The position numbers were made by a program, and so were the translations under genes. DNA of 64,000 nucleotides from NCBI GenBank assembly GCA_964476625.1, contig CAYZBJ010000011.1, positions 1-64,000 on the forward strand, in the 5' to 3' direction. The notes under the pieces were generated by a model. It saw nothing but the letters and a program-made list of their open reading frames with translations, was not told the origin of the DNA and ran no database searches. This DNA comes from JAMLIN01 sp964476625 (GTDB lineage: Bacteria > Pseudomonadota > Gammaproteobacteria > Burkholderiales > Burkholderiaceae_E). Each line of letters opens with the position of its first letter. The first letter of the stretch is position 1. Of this stretch, positions 1 to 8,196 are shown piece by piece.

Positions 1-1
1 C

Positions 2-325
2 CGGGGCCTCGCGCAGGCACTCGGCCACGACTCCATCGCCGAGCGCGTCCTGGACAACATCTACTTCGACACCTGCGTCTACCATCAGCCCGGCATCGAC
101 CTGCTCACAAGGGTGATCCCGGTCGAGAACGTGCTGTTCGCCTCCGAGATGATCGGCGCGGTGCGCGGCATCGACCCCGAGACCGGCCTCCACTTCGACG
201 ACACCCGGCGCTACATCGAGGCAACCCCGCATCTCAGCGCCGAGGAACGCGCCCTCGTCTTCGAGGGCAATGCCCGCCGGGTCTATCCGCGGCTCGACGC
301 CGCGCTCGCCGCGCGCGGCCGGTAA
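2..325 (+). CDS. ligJ: 4-oxalomesaconate hydratase, C-terminal part (cut by window start)
   Basis: Only the last 107 codons are in the window; the frame is open from base 2 and ends in TAA at 323-325. The tail has an amidohydrolase-like C-terminus (segment around IYFDTCVYHQPGIDLL, then a final helix ending VYPRLDAAL) as in LigJ/PmdE, which hydrates 4-oxalomesaconate to 4-carboxy-4-hydroxy-2-oxoadipate. The family call rests mainly on context: it is followed 10 bp later by the aldolase that uses its product, and the order matches pmdE-pmdF of the Comamonas pmd operon. The catalytic N-terminal part lies outside the window. A GTG at 113 is an internal codon, not a start. Confidence 0.82.
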   Translation, partial: RGLAQALGHDSIAERVLDNIYFDTCVYHQPGIDLLTRVIPVENVLFASEMIGAVRGIDPETGLHFDDTRRYIEATPHLSAEERALVFEGNARRVYPRLDAALAARGR

Positions 326-335
326 GGGGGAGCCC

Positions 336-1031
336 ATGAGCATCGCCATGAATGAACTCGGCATCGTCCGGCGCAACATCGAGCGCGCCGATCCCGCTGA
401 CGTCGCCGCGCTCGGCCAGTTCGGCGTCGCGACCCTCCACGAGGCGATGGGCCGGGTCGGCCTGCTGGCCCCGTCGATCCGACCGGCCTGGCCCGGTGCG
501 CGAGCCTGCGGCACCGCGGTGACGGTGCTGCTGCAGCCGGGCGACAACTGGATGCTGCACGTGGCGGCCGAACAGCTGCGCGAGGGCGACATCGTGGTCG
601 CCGCCTGCACCACCGAAAGCATCGACGGCTTCTTCGGCGAATTGCTGGCGACATCCTTCCGGGCCCACGGCGGCAAGGGCCTGGTCATCGATGCCGGGGT
701 GCGCGATGTGCGCGAACTCGCGCAGATGGACTTCCCGGTGTTCTCGAAGGCGATCCATGCCCGCGGCACCGTCAAGGAGACCCTCGGCTCGGTCAACATC
801 CCGGTGGTCTGCGCCGGCCAGCGGGTCGAGCCCGGCGACGTGATCATCGCCGACGACGACGGGGTGGTGGTGGTGCCGCGCCGCTTTGCTCGCCAGGCCG
901 CCGAGGCGGCGCGCGCGCGCGAGGACAACGAGGCGGCCAAGCGCCGCCTGCTGGCGGCGGGCGAACTCGGCCTCGATATCTACAAGATGCGCGACAAGCT
1001 GGCCGCCAAGGGCCTGCGCTACATCGACTGA
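336..1031 (+). CDS. ligK: 4-carboxy-4-hydroxy-2-oxoadipate aldolase / oxaloacetate decarboxylase
   Basis: A 231-residue RraA-like class II aldolase that cleaves 4-carboxy-4-hydroxy-2-oxoadipate to pyruvate and oxaloacetate, the last step of protocatechuate 4,5-cleavage, in the cytoplasm. The metal and substrate motif DAGVRD is present with Arg123 and Asp124 at the same numbering as in the characterised pseudomonad enzyme. The ATG at 336 is chosen because it follows an AAGGGGG ribosome site and gives the usual family length (about 227-235); the frame is open further upstream, but that part overlaps ligJ. It corresponds to pmdF and sits between ligJ and the DUF1932 gene in one operon. Confidence 0.93.
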   Translation: MSIAMNELGIVRRNIERADPADVAALGQFGVATLHEAMGRVGLLAPSIRPAWPGARACGTAVTVLLQPGDNWMLHVAAEQLREGDIVVAACTTESIDGFFGELLATSFRAHGGKGLVIDAGVRDVRELAQMDFPVFSKAIHARGTVKETLGSVNIPVVCAGQRVEPGDVIIADDDGVVVVPRRFARQAAEAARAREDNEAAKRRLLAAGELGLDIYKMRDKLAAKGLRYID

Positions 1032-1039
1032 GCGGCGCC

Positions 1040-1966
1040 ATGTCCATGCCTGCCTCGCCGCGCGACTGGCGCATCGCCCTCATCGGCTACGGAGAAGTCG
1101 GCAGGATCCTCGCCGAGGACCTGCGCGCCCAGGGCCTTGCGGTGCAGGCCCACGACCTCGCGCTCGGCCGCGGCGGCGCGCCCGCCGACACCATGCGCGT
1201 TCATGCCGAATCGACCGGGGTGATGCTGGCCGATTCGCACCGGGCAGCGCTCGCCGATGCCCAGCTCGTGATCTCGGCGGTCACCGCGAGCCAGACGGTC
1301 GAGGTGGCGCGCGCCTGCGCGCCGGGCCTCGCCGCCGGCGCCTGGTTCCTCGATTTCAACTCCGCCTCGCCCGGTGCGAAGCAGCGCGCCGCCGACCTCG
1401 TCGACGGCGCCGGCGGCCGCTATGTCGAGGGCGCGGTCATGACCTCGGTGCCGCCCCACCGGATCCGGGTGCCCTTGCTGCTGGGTGGCGAGCACGCCGC
1501 GCGGCTCGCACCGCTGCTCGGTGAGCTCGGCTTCGCCGCCGAGTTCGCCGCCGCGAGGATCGGCGTCGCCTCGGCCACCAAGATGTGCCGCAGCATCATG
1601 ATCAAGGGCCTCGAAGCGATGGTGATCGAGGCGTTCACCACCGCGCGCGCCTACGGGGTCGAGGACGCGGTGCTCGCCTCGCTCGCCGAGACCTTCCCCG
1701 GCATCGACTGGGAGAAGCAGGGCACCTATTTCTTCACGCGGGTGATCCAGCATGGCCGGCGCCGCGCCGAGGAGGTCCGCGAGGTCGCGCAGACGGTGCG
1801 CGAGACCGGGCTCACCTCCTGGTCGGCCGACGGCACCGCGAAGCGGCAGGCCTGGATCGCCGATCTCACCGACACCAGCCTGTTCGGCGACCGGGCCGCC
1901 CCGCGCACCGACTGGCGGATCGAGGCCGACCGCATCCTCGCAGCGATCCGCGCAGCGAACGACTGA
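1040..1966 (+). CDS. NAD(P)-binding DUF1932 dehydrogenase-like protein
   Basis: 308 residues. The N-terminus has a Rossmann fold of the 6-phosphogluconate/3-hydroxyisobutyrate dehydrogenase type (IGYGEVG, Gly16, Gly18 and Gly21). The C-terminal helical half matches DUF1932, with ATKMCRSIMIKGLEA where the catalytic lysine of beta-hydroxyacid dehydrogenases normally lies. It starts 8 bp after ligK and precedes ligI, so it is co-transcribed with the protocatechuate 4,5-cleavage genes. No function is established in that pathway; a role in oxidising or reducing a dicarboxylate side product is only inference. The characterised Comamonas pmd operon has no gene at this position as far as I recall. 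Confidence 0.8.
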   Translation: MSMPASPRDWRIALIGYGEVGRILAEDLRAQGLAVQAHDLALGRGGAPADTMRVHAESTGVMLADSHRAALADAQLVISAVTASQTVEVARACAPGLAAGAWFLDFNSASPGAKQRAADLVDGAGGRYVEGAVMTSVPPHRIRVPLLLGGEHAARLAPLLGELGFAAEFAAARIGVASATKMCRSIMIKGLEAMVIEAFTTARAYGVEDAVLASLAETFPGIDWEKQGTYFFTRVIQHGRRRAEEVREVAQTVRETGLTSWSADGTAKRQAWIADLTDTSLFGDRAAPRTDWRIEADRILAAIRAAND

Positions 1967-2027
1967 AAGCGAACACCGACCCCGGGCGCCGCGAGGCGCG
2001 CGAGACGAAACGAAACGAGACGACTCC

Positions 2028-2900
2028 ATGGACCCGGACTGGCTGCCCTTTCACCCGAACCCCTCGAAGCCGGCCTTCGTGCCGCCGCCCGGCGCGGTCG
2101 ACGCCCATTGCCATGTGTTCGGCCCGGCCGCCGAATTCCCGTTCGCGCCACAGCGCAAGTACACCCCCTGCGACGCGGGGCGCAACCAGCTCTTCGCGCT
2201 GCGCGACTTCCTCGGCTTCGATCGCAACGTCATCGTGCAGGCGACCTGCCACGGCAACGACAACCGGGCCATGGTCGATGCCCTGCGCCATTCCGACGGC
2301 CGGGCCCGGGGCGTCGCCTCGGTCGCACCCGACGTGAGCGATGCCGAACTGCGCGACATGCATGCGGCCGGGGTGCGCGGCACCCGCTTCAACTTCGTGC
2401 GACGGCTGGTCGACGTCACTCCGCACGATGTGCTCGAATCGATCGCCGCGCGCATCGCCCCGCTCGGCTGGCATGTGGTGGTGTACTTCGAGGCGGCCGA
2501 CCTGCCCGGCCTGCTGGGGCTGTTCGACGCGATCCCGACCGACATCGTGGTCGACCACATGGGCCGGCCCGACGTCGGCGAGCCGGTCGACGGCCCAGGT
2601 TTCGAGCGCTTCGTGCGCCTGATGCAGGACAACCCGCGGGTCTGGTCGAAGGTGAGCTGCCCCGAGCGGCTCTCGAAGTCCGGCCCCGACGGCTACGACG
2701 ACGTCGTGCCCTTCGCGCGCCGGGTCGTCGAGACCTTTCCCGACCGGGTACTCTGGGGCACCGACTGGCCGCGTCCGAACATGAAGTCGCGCATGCCCGA
2801 CGACGGCAAACTGGTCGACTACGTGCCGCGCATCGCCACCACGCCCGAGCTGCAGCGCAAGCTGCTGGTGGACAACCCGATGCGGCTGTACTGGGACTGA
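2028..2900 (+). CDS. ligI: 2-pyrone-4,6-dicarboxylate hydrolase
   Basis: 290-residue amidohydrolase-fold lactonase that opens 2-pyrone-4,6-dicarboxylate to 4-oxalomesaconate. The metal-site pattern VDAHCHVFGP (His27, His29) and the strand-8 aspartate in WGTDWPRPN (Asp246) agree with the cog3618/LigI family, and the length is typical (about 290-295). The ATG at 2028 follows a 61-bp purine-rich spacer after the DUF1932 gene. Corresponds to pmdD. Its substrate is made by LigC at the end of the same operon. Confidence 0.94.
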   Translation: MDPDWLPFHPNPSKPAFVPPPGAVDAHCHVFGPAAEFPFAPQRKYTPCDAGRNQLFALRDFLGFDRNVIVQATCHGNDNRAMVDALRHSDGRARGVASVAPDVSDAELRDMHAAGVRGTRFNFVRRLVDVTPHDVLESIAARIAPLGWHVVVYFEAADLPGLLGLFDAIPTDIVVDHMGRPDVGEPVDGPGFERFVRLMQDNPRVWSKVSCPERLSKSGPDGYDDVVPFARRVVETFPDRVLWGTDWPRPNMKSRMPDDGKLVDYVPRIATTPELQRKLLVDNPMRLYWD

Positions 2901-2948
2901 GAACCACAGGTTCCGAGGCCCGGAGCGCAGGCAAATGGAGCGAGATGA

Positions 2949-3341
2949 ATGAAGGACTACAACGAGGCATTCCGCGACATTCCCGGCACCACGGTGTTCG
3001 ACGCGACGCAGTCGCGCCGCGGTTTCCACCTGAACCAGTTCTGCATGTCGCTGATGAAGGCGGCCAACCGCGAGGCCTTCAAGGCCGACGAGGCCGGCTA
3101 CCTCGCCGGCTTCGGGCTGAGCGATGCGCAGCGCGACGCGGTGCTGGCGCGCGACTACAACCGGATGATCGAGCTGGGCGGCAACATCTACTTCCTCGCC
3201 AAGATCGGGGCGACCGACGGTTTCTCGTTCCAGAACCTCGCCTCGAAGATGACCGGCATGACCGAGGAAGCCTACCGCGACATGATGCTCGCCGGCGGCC
3301 GCTCGCCGGCGGGCAACCGCAGCATCACGAAAGGGGATTGA
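2949..3341 (+). CDS. ligA: protocatechuate 4,5-dioxygenase alpha subunit
   Basis: 130-residue small helical subunit of the extradiol dioxygenase that opens protocatechuate to 4-carboxy-2-hydroxymuconate-6-semialdehyde. It caps the LigB active site and is normally 130-150 residues, as here. Recognised by the motif FHLNQFCMSLMKAANREAF and the conserved ARDYNRMIELGGNIYFLAK helix. ATG at 2949 follows GGAGCGAG; an out-of-frame ATG at 2945 is ignored. It is separated from ligB by a 71-bp stretch that holds a 22-codon reading frame and a strong hairpin. Confidence 0.95.
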   Translation: MKDYNEAFRDIPGTTVFDATQSRRGFHLNQFCMSLMKAANREAFKADEAGYLAGFGLSDAQRDAVLARDYNRMIELGGNIYFLAKIGATDGFSFQNLASKMTGMTEEAYRDMMLAGGRSPAGNRSITKGD

Positions 3342-3342
3342 G

Positions 3343-3411
3343 ATGAGACGACGCCCACGCTCGCCATCGCTCGCTTCGGCCGCGCTCAAAGGCGCGGCCG
3401 GGAGCCACTGA
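3343..3411 (+). CDS. possible 22-codon leader peptide between ligA and ligB
   Basis: An ATG lies one base after the ligA stop codon (TGA-G-ATG) and the frame ends in TGA one base before the ligB ATG, so it fills the ligA-ligB gap exactly. The predicted 22-residue product is basic (starts MRRRPRSPSL). The spacing would let ribosomes re-initiate from ligA to ligB. No homologue is known to me, and a 69-base open frame can occur by chance, so coding is uncertain. Confidence 0.3.
   Translation: MRRRPRSPSLASAALKGAAGSH
3377..3400 (+). promoter_or_regulatory. hairpin overlapping the ligB ribosome site
   Basis: Arms CGGCCGCGC (3377-3385) and GCGCGGCCG (3392-3400) are perfectly complementary over 9 bp with a 6-base loop (TCAAAG). 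No T-tract follows, so it is not an ordinary terminator. The likely ligB Shine-Dalgarno GGAG (3400-3403) starts at the foot of the stem, so folding could protect the mRNA end or tune ligB translation relative to ligA. Confidence 0.5.
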
Positions 3412-3412
3412 G

Positions 3413-4282
3413 ATGGCGCGCATCAGCGCAGGCATCGCCTGCTCGCATGTGCCGGCGATCGGCGCGGCGATCGACAACGGTCGCGCCGGCGATGACTACT
3501 GGCGGCCGCTGTTCGCCGGCTTCGAGGCGAGCAAGGCCTGGATCGGCGAGCACATGCCCGACGTGGTGATCCTCGTCTACAACGACCACGCCTCGGCGTT
3601 CTCGCTCGAGATGATCCCGACCTTCGCGATCGGCTGCGCCGAGGCCTTCGCGCCGGCCGACGAAGGCTGGGGACCGCGCCCGGTACCGTTGGTGCAGGGC
3701 CATCCCGAGCTCGCCTGCCATATCGCGCAATCGACCATCCTCGACGAATTCGACATGACGGTCGTCAACCGGATGGATGTCGACCACGGCCTGACGGTAC
3801 CGCTCTCGCTCATGTTCGGCCAGCCCGACGCATGGCCCTGCCGGGTGATCCCGCTGGCGGTCAACGTCGTGCAGTATCCGCCGCCGACCGGCCGCCGCTG
3901 CCATGCGCTCGGCCAGGCGATCCGTCGCGCGGTCGACTCCTTCGACGAGGATCTCGACGTGCAGGTCTGGGGCACCGGCGGCATGTCGCACCAGTTGCAG
4001 GGACCGCGCGCGGGCCTCATCAACCGGGCGTTCGATACCGCCTTCCTCGATCGCCTCGTGAGCGATCCGGCCGCGCTGGCCGCCATGCCGCACATCGACT
4101 ACGTCCGCGAAGCCGGCTCGGAGGCGATCGAGCTGGTGATGTGGCTCATCATGCGCGGCGCGCTCGACGAGCGGGTGCGGGAATTGCGTCGCTTCTACCA
4201 TGTGCCGGCATCGAACACGGCGGTCGGCCACATCATCCTCGAGAACGGCGGCGCCGACCGCGCCGCGGGAGCACAGTCATGA
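3413..4282 (+). CDS. ligB: protocatechuate 4,5-dioxygenase beta (catalytic) subunit
   Basis: 289-residue type II (LigB-class) extradiol dioxygenase subunit binding non-haem Fe(II). Expected ligands and base are visible: His12 (ACSHVPAIG), His59 (YNDHAS), Glu240 (GSEAIELVMWL) and the catalytic His193 (GGMSHQLQG), each within two positions of Sphingobium LigB. Its partner LigA is just upstream. The last codons overlap the ligC start (ATGA at 4279-4282), which implies translational coupling. Confidence 0.96.
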   Translation: MARISAGIACSHVPAIGAAIDNGRAGDDYWRPLFAGFEASKAWIGEHMPDVVILVYNDHASAFSLEMIPTFAIGCAEAFAPADEGWGPRPVPLVQGHPELACHIAQSTILDEFDMTVVNRMDVDHGLTVPLSLMFGQPDAWPCRVIPLAVNVVQYPPPTGRRCHALGQAIRRAVDSFDEDLDVQVWGTGGMSHQLQGPRAGLINRAFDTAFLDRLVSDPAALAAMPHIDYVREAGSEAIELVMWLIMRGALDERVRELRRFYHVPASNTAVGHIILENGGADRAAGAQS

Positions 4283-5229
4283 AAGTCTGCCTCGCCGGCG
4301 CCGGCGCCTTCGGCATCAAGCACCTGGACGGCATCGCGAAGATCGATGGCGTCGAAGTGGTCTCACTGGTCGGCCGCACCCTCGAGCCGACTCGCGAGGT
4401 CGCCGCGAAGTACGGCGTCGGCCATGCCACCACCGATCTTGCCGAGAGTCTCGCGCGCGACGACGTCGACGCGGTCATCCTCGCCACCCCGACGCAGCTC
4501 CATGCCAGCCAGGCCATCGCCTGCCTGGAGGCCGGCAAGCATGTACAGGTCGAGATCCCTCTGGCCGACCGGCTCGCCGATGCGCAGGCGGTCGTCGACC
4601 TGCAACGCAGCACCGGGCTGGTAGCGATGTGCGGCCATACCCGGCGCTTCAACCCGAGCCACCAGTGGATCCATCGCCGCATCGTCGCGGGCGAGGTCGC
4701 GGTCCAGCAGATGGACGTGCAGACGTACTTCTTCCGGCGCAGGAACATCAATGCGCTCGGCCAGCCGCGGTCCTGGACCGACCACCTGCTCTGGCACCAC
4801 GCGGCCCACACCGTCGACCTGTTCGCCTGGCAGGCGGGCCCGATCGTCGACGCCCACGCCATGCAGGGGCCGATCCACCCCGAGCTCGGCATCGCGATGG
4901 ACATGTCGATCCAGTTGCGTGCCGAATCCGGCGCGATCTGTACCCTGTCGCTGTCTTTCAACAACGACGGACCGCTGGGCACCTTCTTTCGGTACATCTG
5001 CGACAGCGGCACCTGGATCGCCCGCTACGACGACCTCGTCACCGGCCGCGAGGAGCCGATCGACGTGTCCGAGGTCGACGTCTCGACCAACGGGATCGAA
5101 CTGCAGGACCGGGAGTTCTTCGCCGCGATCCGGGAAGGCCGCGAACCGAACGCGAGCGTCGCGCAGGTATTGCCGTGCTACCGGATACTCGACCAGCTGG
5201 AACGGCAACTCGCCGGCACGGCAGGGTAG
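4279..5229 (+). CDS. ligC: 4-carboxy-2-hydroxymuconate-6-semialdehyde dehydrogenase
   Basis: 316-residue Gfo/Idh/MocA-type oxidoreductase. It oxidises the hemiacetal form of the LigAB ring-cleavage product to 2-pyrone-4,6-dicarboxylate with NADP+. The N-terminal dinucleotide motif is GAGAFGIKH; the family EKP-like position reads VEIPLAD, as in LigC proteins. The C-terminal beta sheet domain follows, with LLWHHAAHTVDLF around the active-site His. ATG at 4279 overlaps the ligB stop by four bases. The long open frame extending upstream to 3832 in this frame is a shadow of ligB. Last gene of the pmd-like operon. Confidence 0.93.
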   Translation: MKVCLAGAGAFGIKHLDGIAKIDGVEVVSLVGRTLEPTREVAAKYGVGHATTDLAESLARDDVDAVILATPTQLHASQAIACLEAGKHVQVEIPLADRLADAQAVVDLQRSTGLVAMCGHTRRFNPSHQWIHRRIVAGEVAVQQMDVQTYFFRRRNINALGQPRSWTDHLLWHHAAHTVDLFAWQAGPIVDAHAMQGPIHPELGIAMDMSIQLRAESGAICTLSLSFNNDGPLGTFFRYICDSGTWIARYDDLVTGREEPIDVSEVDVSTNGIELQDREFFAAIREGREPNASVAQVLPCYRILDQLERQLAGTAG

Positions 5230-5238
5230 CCGGCGCTC

Positions 5239-5262
5239 ATACGGTTGAATGCGAAGCCGTAT
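5239..5262 (+). terminator. possible weak hairpin between convergent ligC and ferredoxin genes
   Basis: ATACGG (5239-5244) and CCGTAT (5257-5262) can pair around a 12-base loop that can add two more pairs (TT with AA). It lies in the 32-bp gap between the convergent ligC and ferredoxin stop codons. The stem is short and no T-run is seen, so a terminator role is tentative. Confidence 0.25.
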
Positions 5263-5585
5263 CAGCCTTGGGTTTCGGGCAACTCCAGCACGAGGCCTTC
5301 GGTCGCCGGCGATGCGATGAGCTGGCAGGCGAGCCGGCTGTTGGGCCGGCGCTCGGCGGCGACGCAGTCGAGCATCGCGTCCTCGCCCTCGGAGGGCGGC
5401 CCGAGCCCGGCGAGGCGGGCGGGGTCGACGTAGCAATGACAGGTGGCGCAGGAGCAGAAGCCGCCGCATTCGCCGATGATGCCGTCGATATCGTTGGCGA
5501 CCGCGCCGCGCATCAGGTTCCAGCCGTCTGGCACGTCGATCGCGACGACCTCGCCGTCGGGCTGTACATAAGTAATCAGGGCCAT
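5262..5585 (-). CDS. [2Fe-2S] ferredoxin (adrenodoxin/putidaredoxin type)
   Basis: 107 residues with the cluster motif C-x5-C-x2-C...C (Cys40, Cys46, Cys49, Cys87) in IGECGGFCSCATCHCYVD and RLACQL, the pattern of oxygenase-associated vertebrate-type ferredoxins. It likely carries electrons to a P450 or Rieske oxygenase; none is adjacent, so the partner is unknown. It is clearly paralogous to the ferredoxin at 29766 (same Cys spacing and GILGDCGGSCSCATCHCYVD-like core). Start at MALITYV gives the family length; a 17-codon upstream extension overlaps the divergent AraC gene. Convergent with ligC. Confidence 0.9.
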   Translation of the reverse strand: MALITYVQPDGEVVAIDVPDGWNLMRGAVANDIDGIIGECGGFCSCATCHCYVDPARLAGLGPPSEGEDAMLDCVAAERRPNSRLACQLIASPATEGLVLELPETQG

Positions 5586-5611
5586 CGGAAAGATCCAGGA
5601 GATTCCAGGCC

Positions 5612-6544
5612 ATGTTAACCGCAGCACCACCAACACTCGCCCCCACCGGCCGCCGGCCGGTGCCGAGCTTCGCCCTCTACGGCGAAACCGGGGCGCATCG
5701 GGCCGACCTGCTCCATGTCGAGACGCTGGCGGCGCGCAGCCACCGCTATCGCTGGGTGATTGCGCCCCACACCCACCGGGGACTCCACCAGCTCCTGTGG
5801 ATCGAGTCCGGGCGCTCCCGCATCCGGCTCGACGAACGCGGCACCGGCATCGACGGGCCCGCCATCGTGACGATTCCGGCCGGGGTGGTGCACGGCTTCG
5901 GCTTCGCGCCCGACATCGTCGGCGTGGTGATGACGATCGGCGCGCGACGGCTGCTCGGCGACATTACCGGTGAAGCGGTCGGCGACGATGCCGGTGTCGC
6001 CGCGCTGTTCGACGCGCCCGCGATCCTGCCCATCGCCGCGGGCGCGACCGCCCGGCGCATCGCGAGCCTGTGCGACGCGCTCGTGGCCCACGCCGACGCA
6101 GCCGCCGGCAGCGCTTCGCCGGTGCCGGGCTGGCTCGCCCGTTCCCTGCTCTGGACGGTGGCGCAGGAGGCCCTGCCCGAGACATCGGGCGACGCCATGG
6201 ATGGGGCGGGCCCGCGCCGGCATCCCCAACTCGCGGGGCGCTTTCGCCTGCTGGTCGATGCGCACCACGGGGACCACTGGCCGGTGACCCGCTACGCGGC
6301 CAGCCTCGAGGTGAGCGTCGCGCAGCTCAATCGGGCCTGCCGCGAGGGATTCGGCTGCAGCGCGCTCGAAGCGGTGCACGAGCGGCTCGCCGCCGAAGCG
6401 CGGCGCCGACTCCTGCAGGCCGGCCAGCCGGTGGCCGGCATCGCGAGCGAGCTCGGCTTCCGGGATCCTTCGTACTTCTGTCGCTTCTTCCGACGCCGCA
6501 CCGGCGAGAGTCCGCAGGCCTGGCGCCGCCGCCACTGCGGCTGA
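5612..6544 (+). CDS. AraC-family transcriptional regulator, PobR-like
   Basis: 310 residues: an N-terminal cupin effector domain (about 25-120, with APHTHRGLHQLLWIESG) and a C-terminal double helix-turn-helix (about 215-305, ending GFRDPSYFCRFFRRRTGESPQAWR). The opening FALYGETG...LLHVETLAARS pattern is like PobR, the activator of 4-hydroxybenzoate 3-hydroxylase genes. That would fit, since that enzyme makes protocatechuate for the neighbouring lig operon, but no pobA is in the window. ATG at 5612 is preceded by AGGAG. Divergent from the ferredoxin with a 26-bp gap. Confidence 0.8.
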   Translation: MLTAAPPTLAPTGRRPVPSFALYGETGAHRADLLHVETLAARSHRYRWVIAPHTHRGLHQLLWIESGRSRIRLDERGTGIDGPAIVTIPAGVVHGFGFAPDIVGVVMTIGARRLLGDITGEAVGDDAGVAALFDAPAILPIAAGATARRIASLCDALVAHADAAAGSASPVPGWLARSLLWTVAQEALPETSGDAMDGAGPRRHPQLAGRFRLLVDAHHGDHWPVTRYAASLEVSVAQLNRACREGFGCSALEAVHERLAAEARRRLLQAGQPVAGIASELGFRDPSYFCRFFRRRTGESPQAWRRRHCG

Positions 6545-6892
6545 AGGCGCGCGGTCCAGGCAACCGTTGTCGTCTTCGGTTTTCCGGAGGCGCCGCGTCA
6601 GGCGACCATCGTCGTGGCTGGCTACCTACGAAGCCTCGCGTACCAATGCCGCCCCTGCGTCGAGCAAGCGCCCGCAAGCACTGCCCGCGCACCGCAACCG
6701 CTACGACAAAGGCGACTGCGGCCGCGGCGCGCAGCGACTGGTGTGGCGCCGAGAAGCGCAGCGAGACTGACGCGCGCCGACAGGCGCGGGGCTGGCTCGC
6801 GAGCATCGCAGGACGACGGCGAAGCCGGCCGCCACACTGGAGCGCAGCGACGTGGTCGCAGGCGACTTTGAAACGAGAAGGAGCCGAAGCGA
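6545..6892. other. 348-bp gap without a recognisable gene
   Basis: Lies between the stop of the AraC gene and the stop of the minus-strand oxidoreductase gene. Several short open frames cross it but are arginine- and serine-rich, overlap each other and have no ribosome site. I see no tRNA, terminator with a T-tract, or repeat. It may be a decayed gene or plain spacer. Confidence 0.4.
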
Positions 6893-8056
6893 TCAGGCCG
6901 GCACGGCCTCGCCGAGCCGCTGCCGATGCAGCTGGCGCACGATGTCGTAGGCCTTCGAATCGGGGATGTCGACATCGGACCAGCGCAGCACCTGGCCGGG
7001 CTCGAGGGCATGGCGCGGGATCGCACCCTTCAGGATGCCGATCGGCACCGCATCGACGGCGTCCTCCAGGCGCGCCGACTCGCCACGCAGGTCGAAGCCG
7101 CCGATCGGCTGTTCAATGCGCTGGCCGGCGGCGATCGGGCGCTTGGCGATCGCGACGACGCCCAGGGCGGGTTCGGCGGAATTGTCGAGCAGGATGCCCC
7201 CGCCCGCGAACACGCGGTTCACGGTCTTGATGATCTCGAGCGCGCAAAGATGGTAGTTGCGCGTGAGCACATAGTGCGGGCCGTCGCCCATCTTGATGTT
7301 GCGCAGGGCGCCTCGCTCGCTCGCCTGGTGACGCGCCGTGATGAAGACCCCCGGCGGCTGTCCGCGCGAGACGACATAGTCGGCGATCGGCTGGCCGATC
7401 GATTCGGCAAGCGTGGCGAGCTCGCGCGCCGCGCCCTCGGTATCGTCGGTACGCGGTCCCTCGAGCCCCTGGCGGCTGATCGTCGCGCCCATGCCGTTGC
7501 CGATCAGGGTCTGCTCGATCTGCAGCTTGGTGCCGTCGGTGAACGATGTGGTCTGGTTGAGCGAGAAGCCCTGCCGGTCGGCCCAATGGCGCATGTTCTC
7601 CGGCGTTGGATGATGGTCGAGGAAGCCTTTCATGTTGCCGTAGACCAGCGGCTCGAAGCCCATCGCAACCGCTTCCTCGTGCAGGGCGGCGAGGCAGCCA
7701 GGCTGGTCGCCCTCAGCCTCGGTGAGCAGGCCGCGGCCGACGAACCAGGCGCCGGTGGTGACATGGAACTCGGCATCCATGGTGACCACGGGCCGCCCGG
7801 CGGCTAGCGCGCGGTCGATGACCGTGGTGGCATGGATCGGGTCGCCGGAGCATTCGACGATCAGGTCGCTACGCTCGATCAGCTCGTCGATCGAGCCGGT
7901 GACCACCCCGTCGCAGGGGAAATCCGCCAGCGAGGCGGGCGGGCGACGGGTCAGTACGGCGGCAATGCGGTAATCGGGGTTGGACTGGACCAGGCGGGCG
8001 AAACCGCTCGCGATGAAGCCGGTGCCGACCAGGCCAAGATGACGGACCAAAGACAT
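6893..8056 (-). CDS. homoserine-dehydrogenase-like NAD(P) oxidoreductase with C-terminal SAF domain
   Basis: 387 residues. The N-terminus is a Rossmann domain (LGLVGTGFIASGFARL) followed by a homoserine dehydrogenase-like middle with VVTMDAEFHVTTG; the last 100 residues resemble an SAF/AFP-like domain (AIAKRPIAAGQRIEQPIG...ALEPGQVLRWSDVDI). Proteins of this make-up act on small polar acids or sugars, but the substrate is not known. The ATG at 8056 follows AAGGAGC; an in-frame extension to 8191 lacks a ribosome site. Followed downstream only by the gap at 6545-6892, so probably a single gene. Confidence 0.75.
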   Translation of the reverse strand: MSLVRHLGLVGTGFIASGFARLVQSNPDYRIAAVLTRRPPASLADFPCDGVVTGSIDELIERSDLIVECSGDPIHATTVIDRALAAGRPVVTMDAEFHVTTGAWFVGRGLLTEAEGDQPGCLAALHEEAVAMGFEPLVYGNMKGFLDHHPTPENMRHWADRQGFSLNQTTSFTDGTKLQIEQTLIGNGMGATISRQGLEGPRTDDTEGAARELATLAESIGQPIADYVVSRGQPPGVFITARHQASERGALRNIKMGDGPHYVLTRNYHLCALEIIKTVNRVFAGGGILLDNSAEPALGVVAIAKRPIAAGQRIEQPIGGFDLRGESARLEDAVDAVPIGILKGAIPRHALEPGQVLRWSDVDIPDSKAYDIVRQLHRQRLGEAVPA

Positions 8057-8196
8057 GACGCTCCTTGCTGATACTGCTGGCGGGCGGCGGTGACGCTGCC
8101 CGGCGGGCTGGGGATGGAATTCCTGGCGTTTCCGCGATTCGGAACGGGTCCGGGTTCCGGTGCAGGAATCAGTCCCGCCCAGGGGCGGCAAGGAAA

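Noticed and set aside
6567..6871. Short ORFs in the 348-bp gap after the AraC gene
   Set aside because: Overlapping frames on both strands, low complexity and no start signals; none can be supported as a gene.
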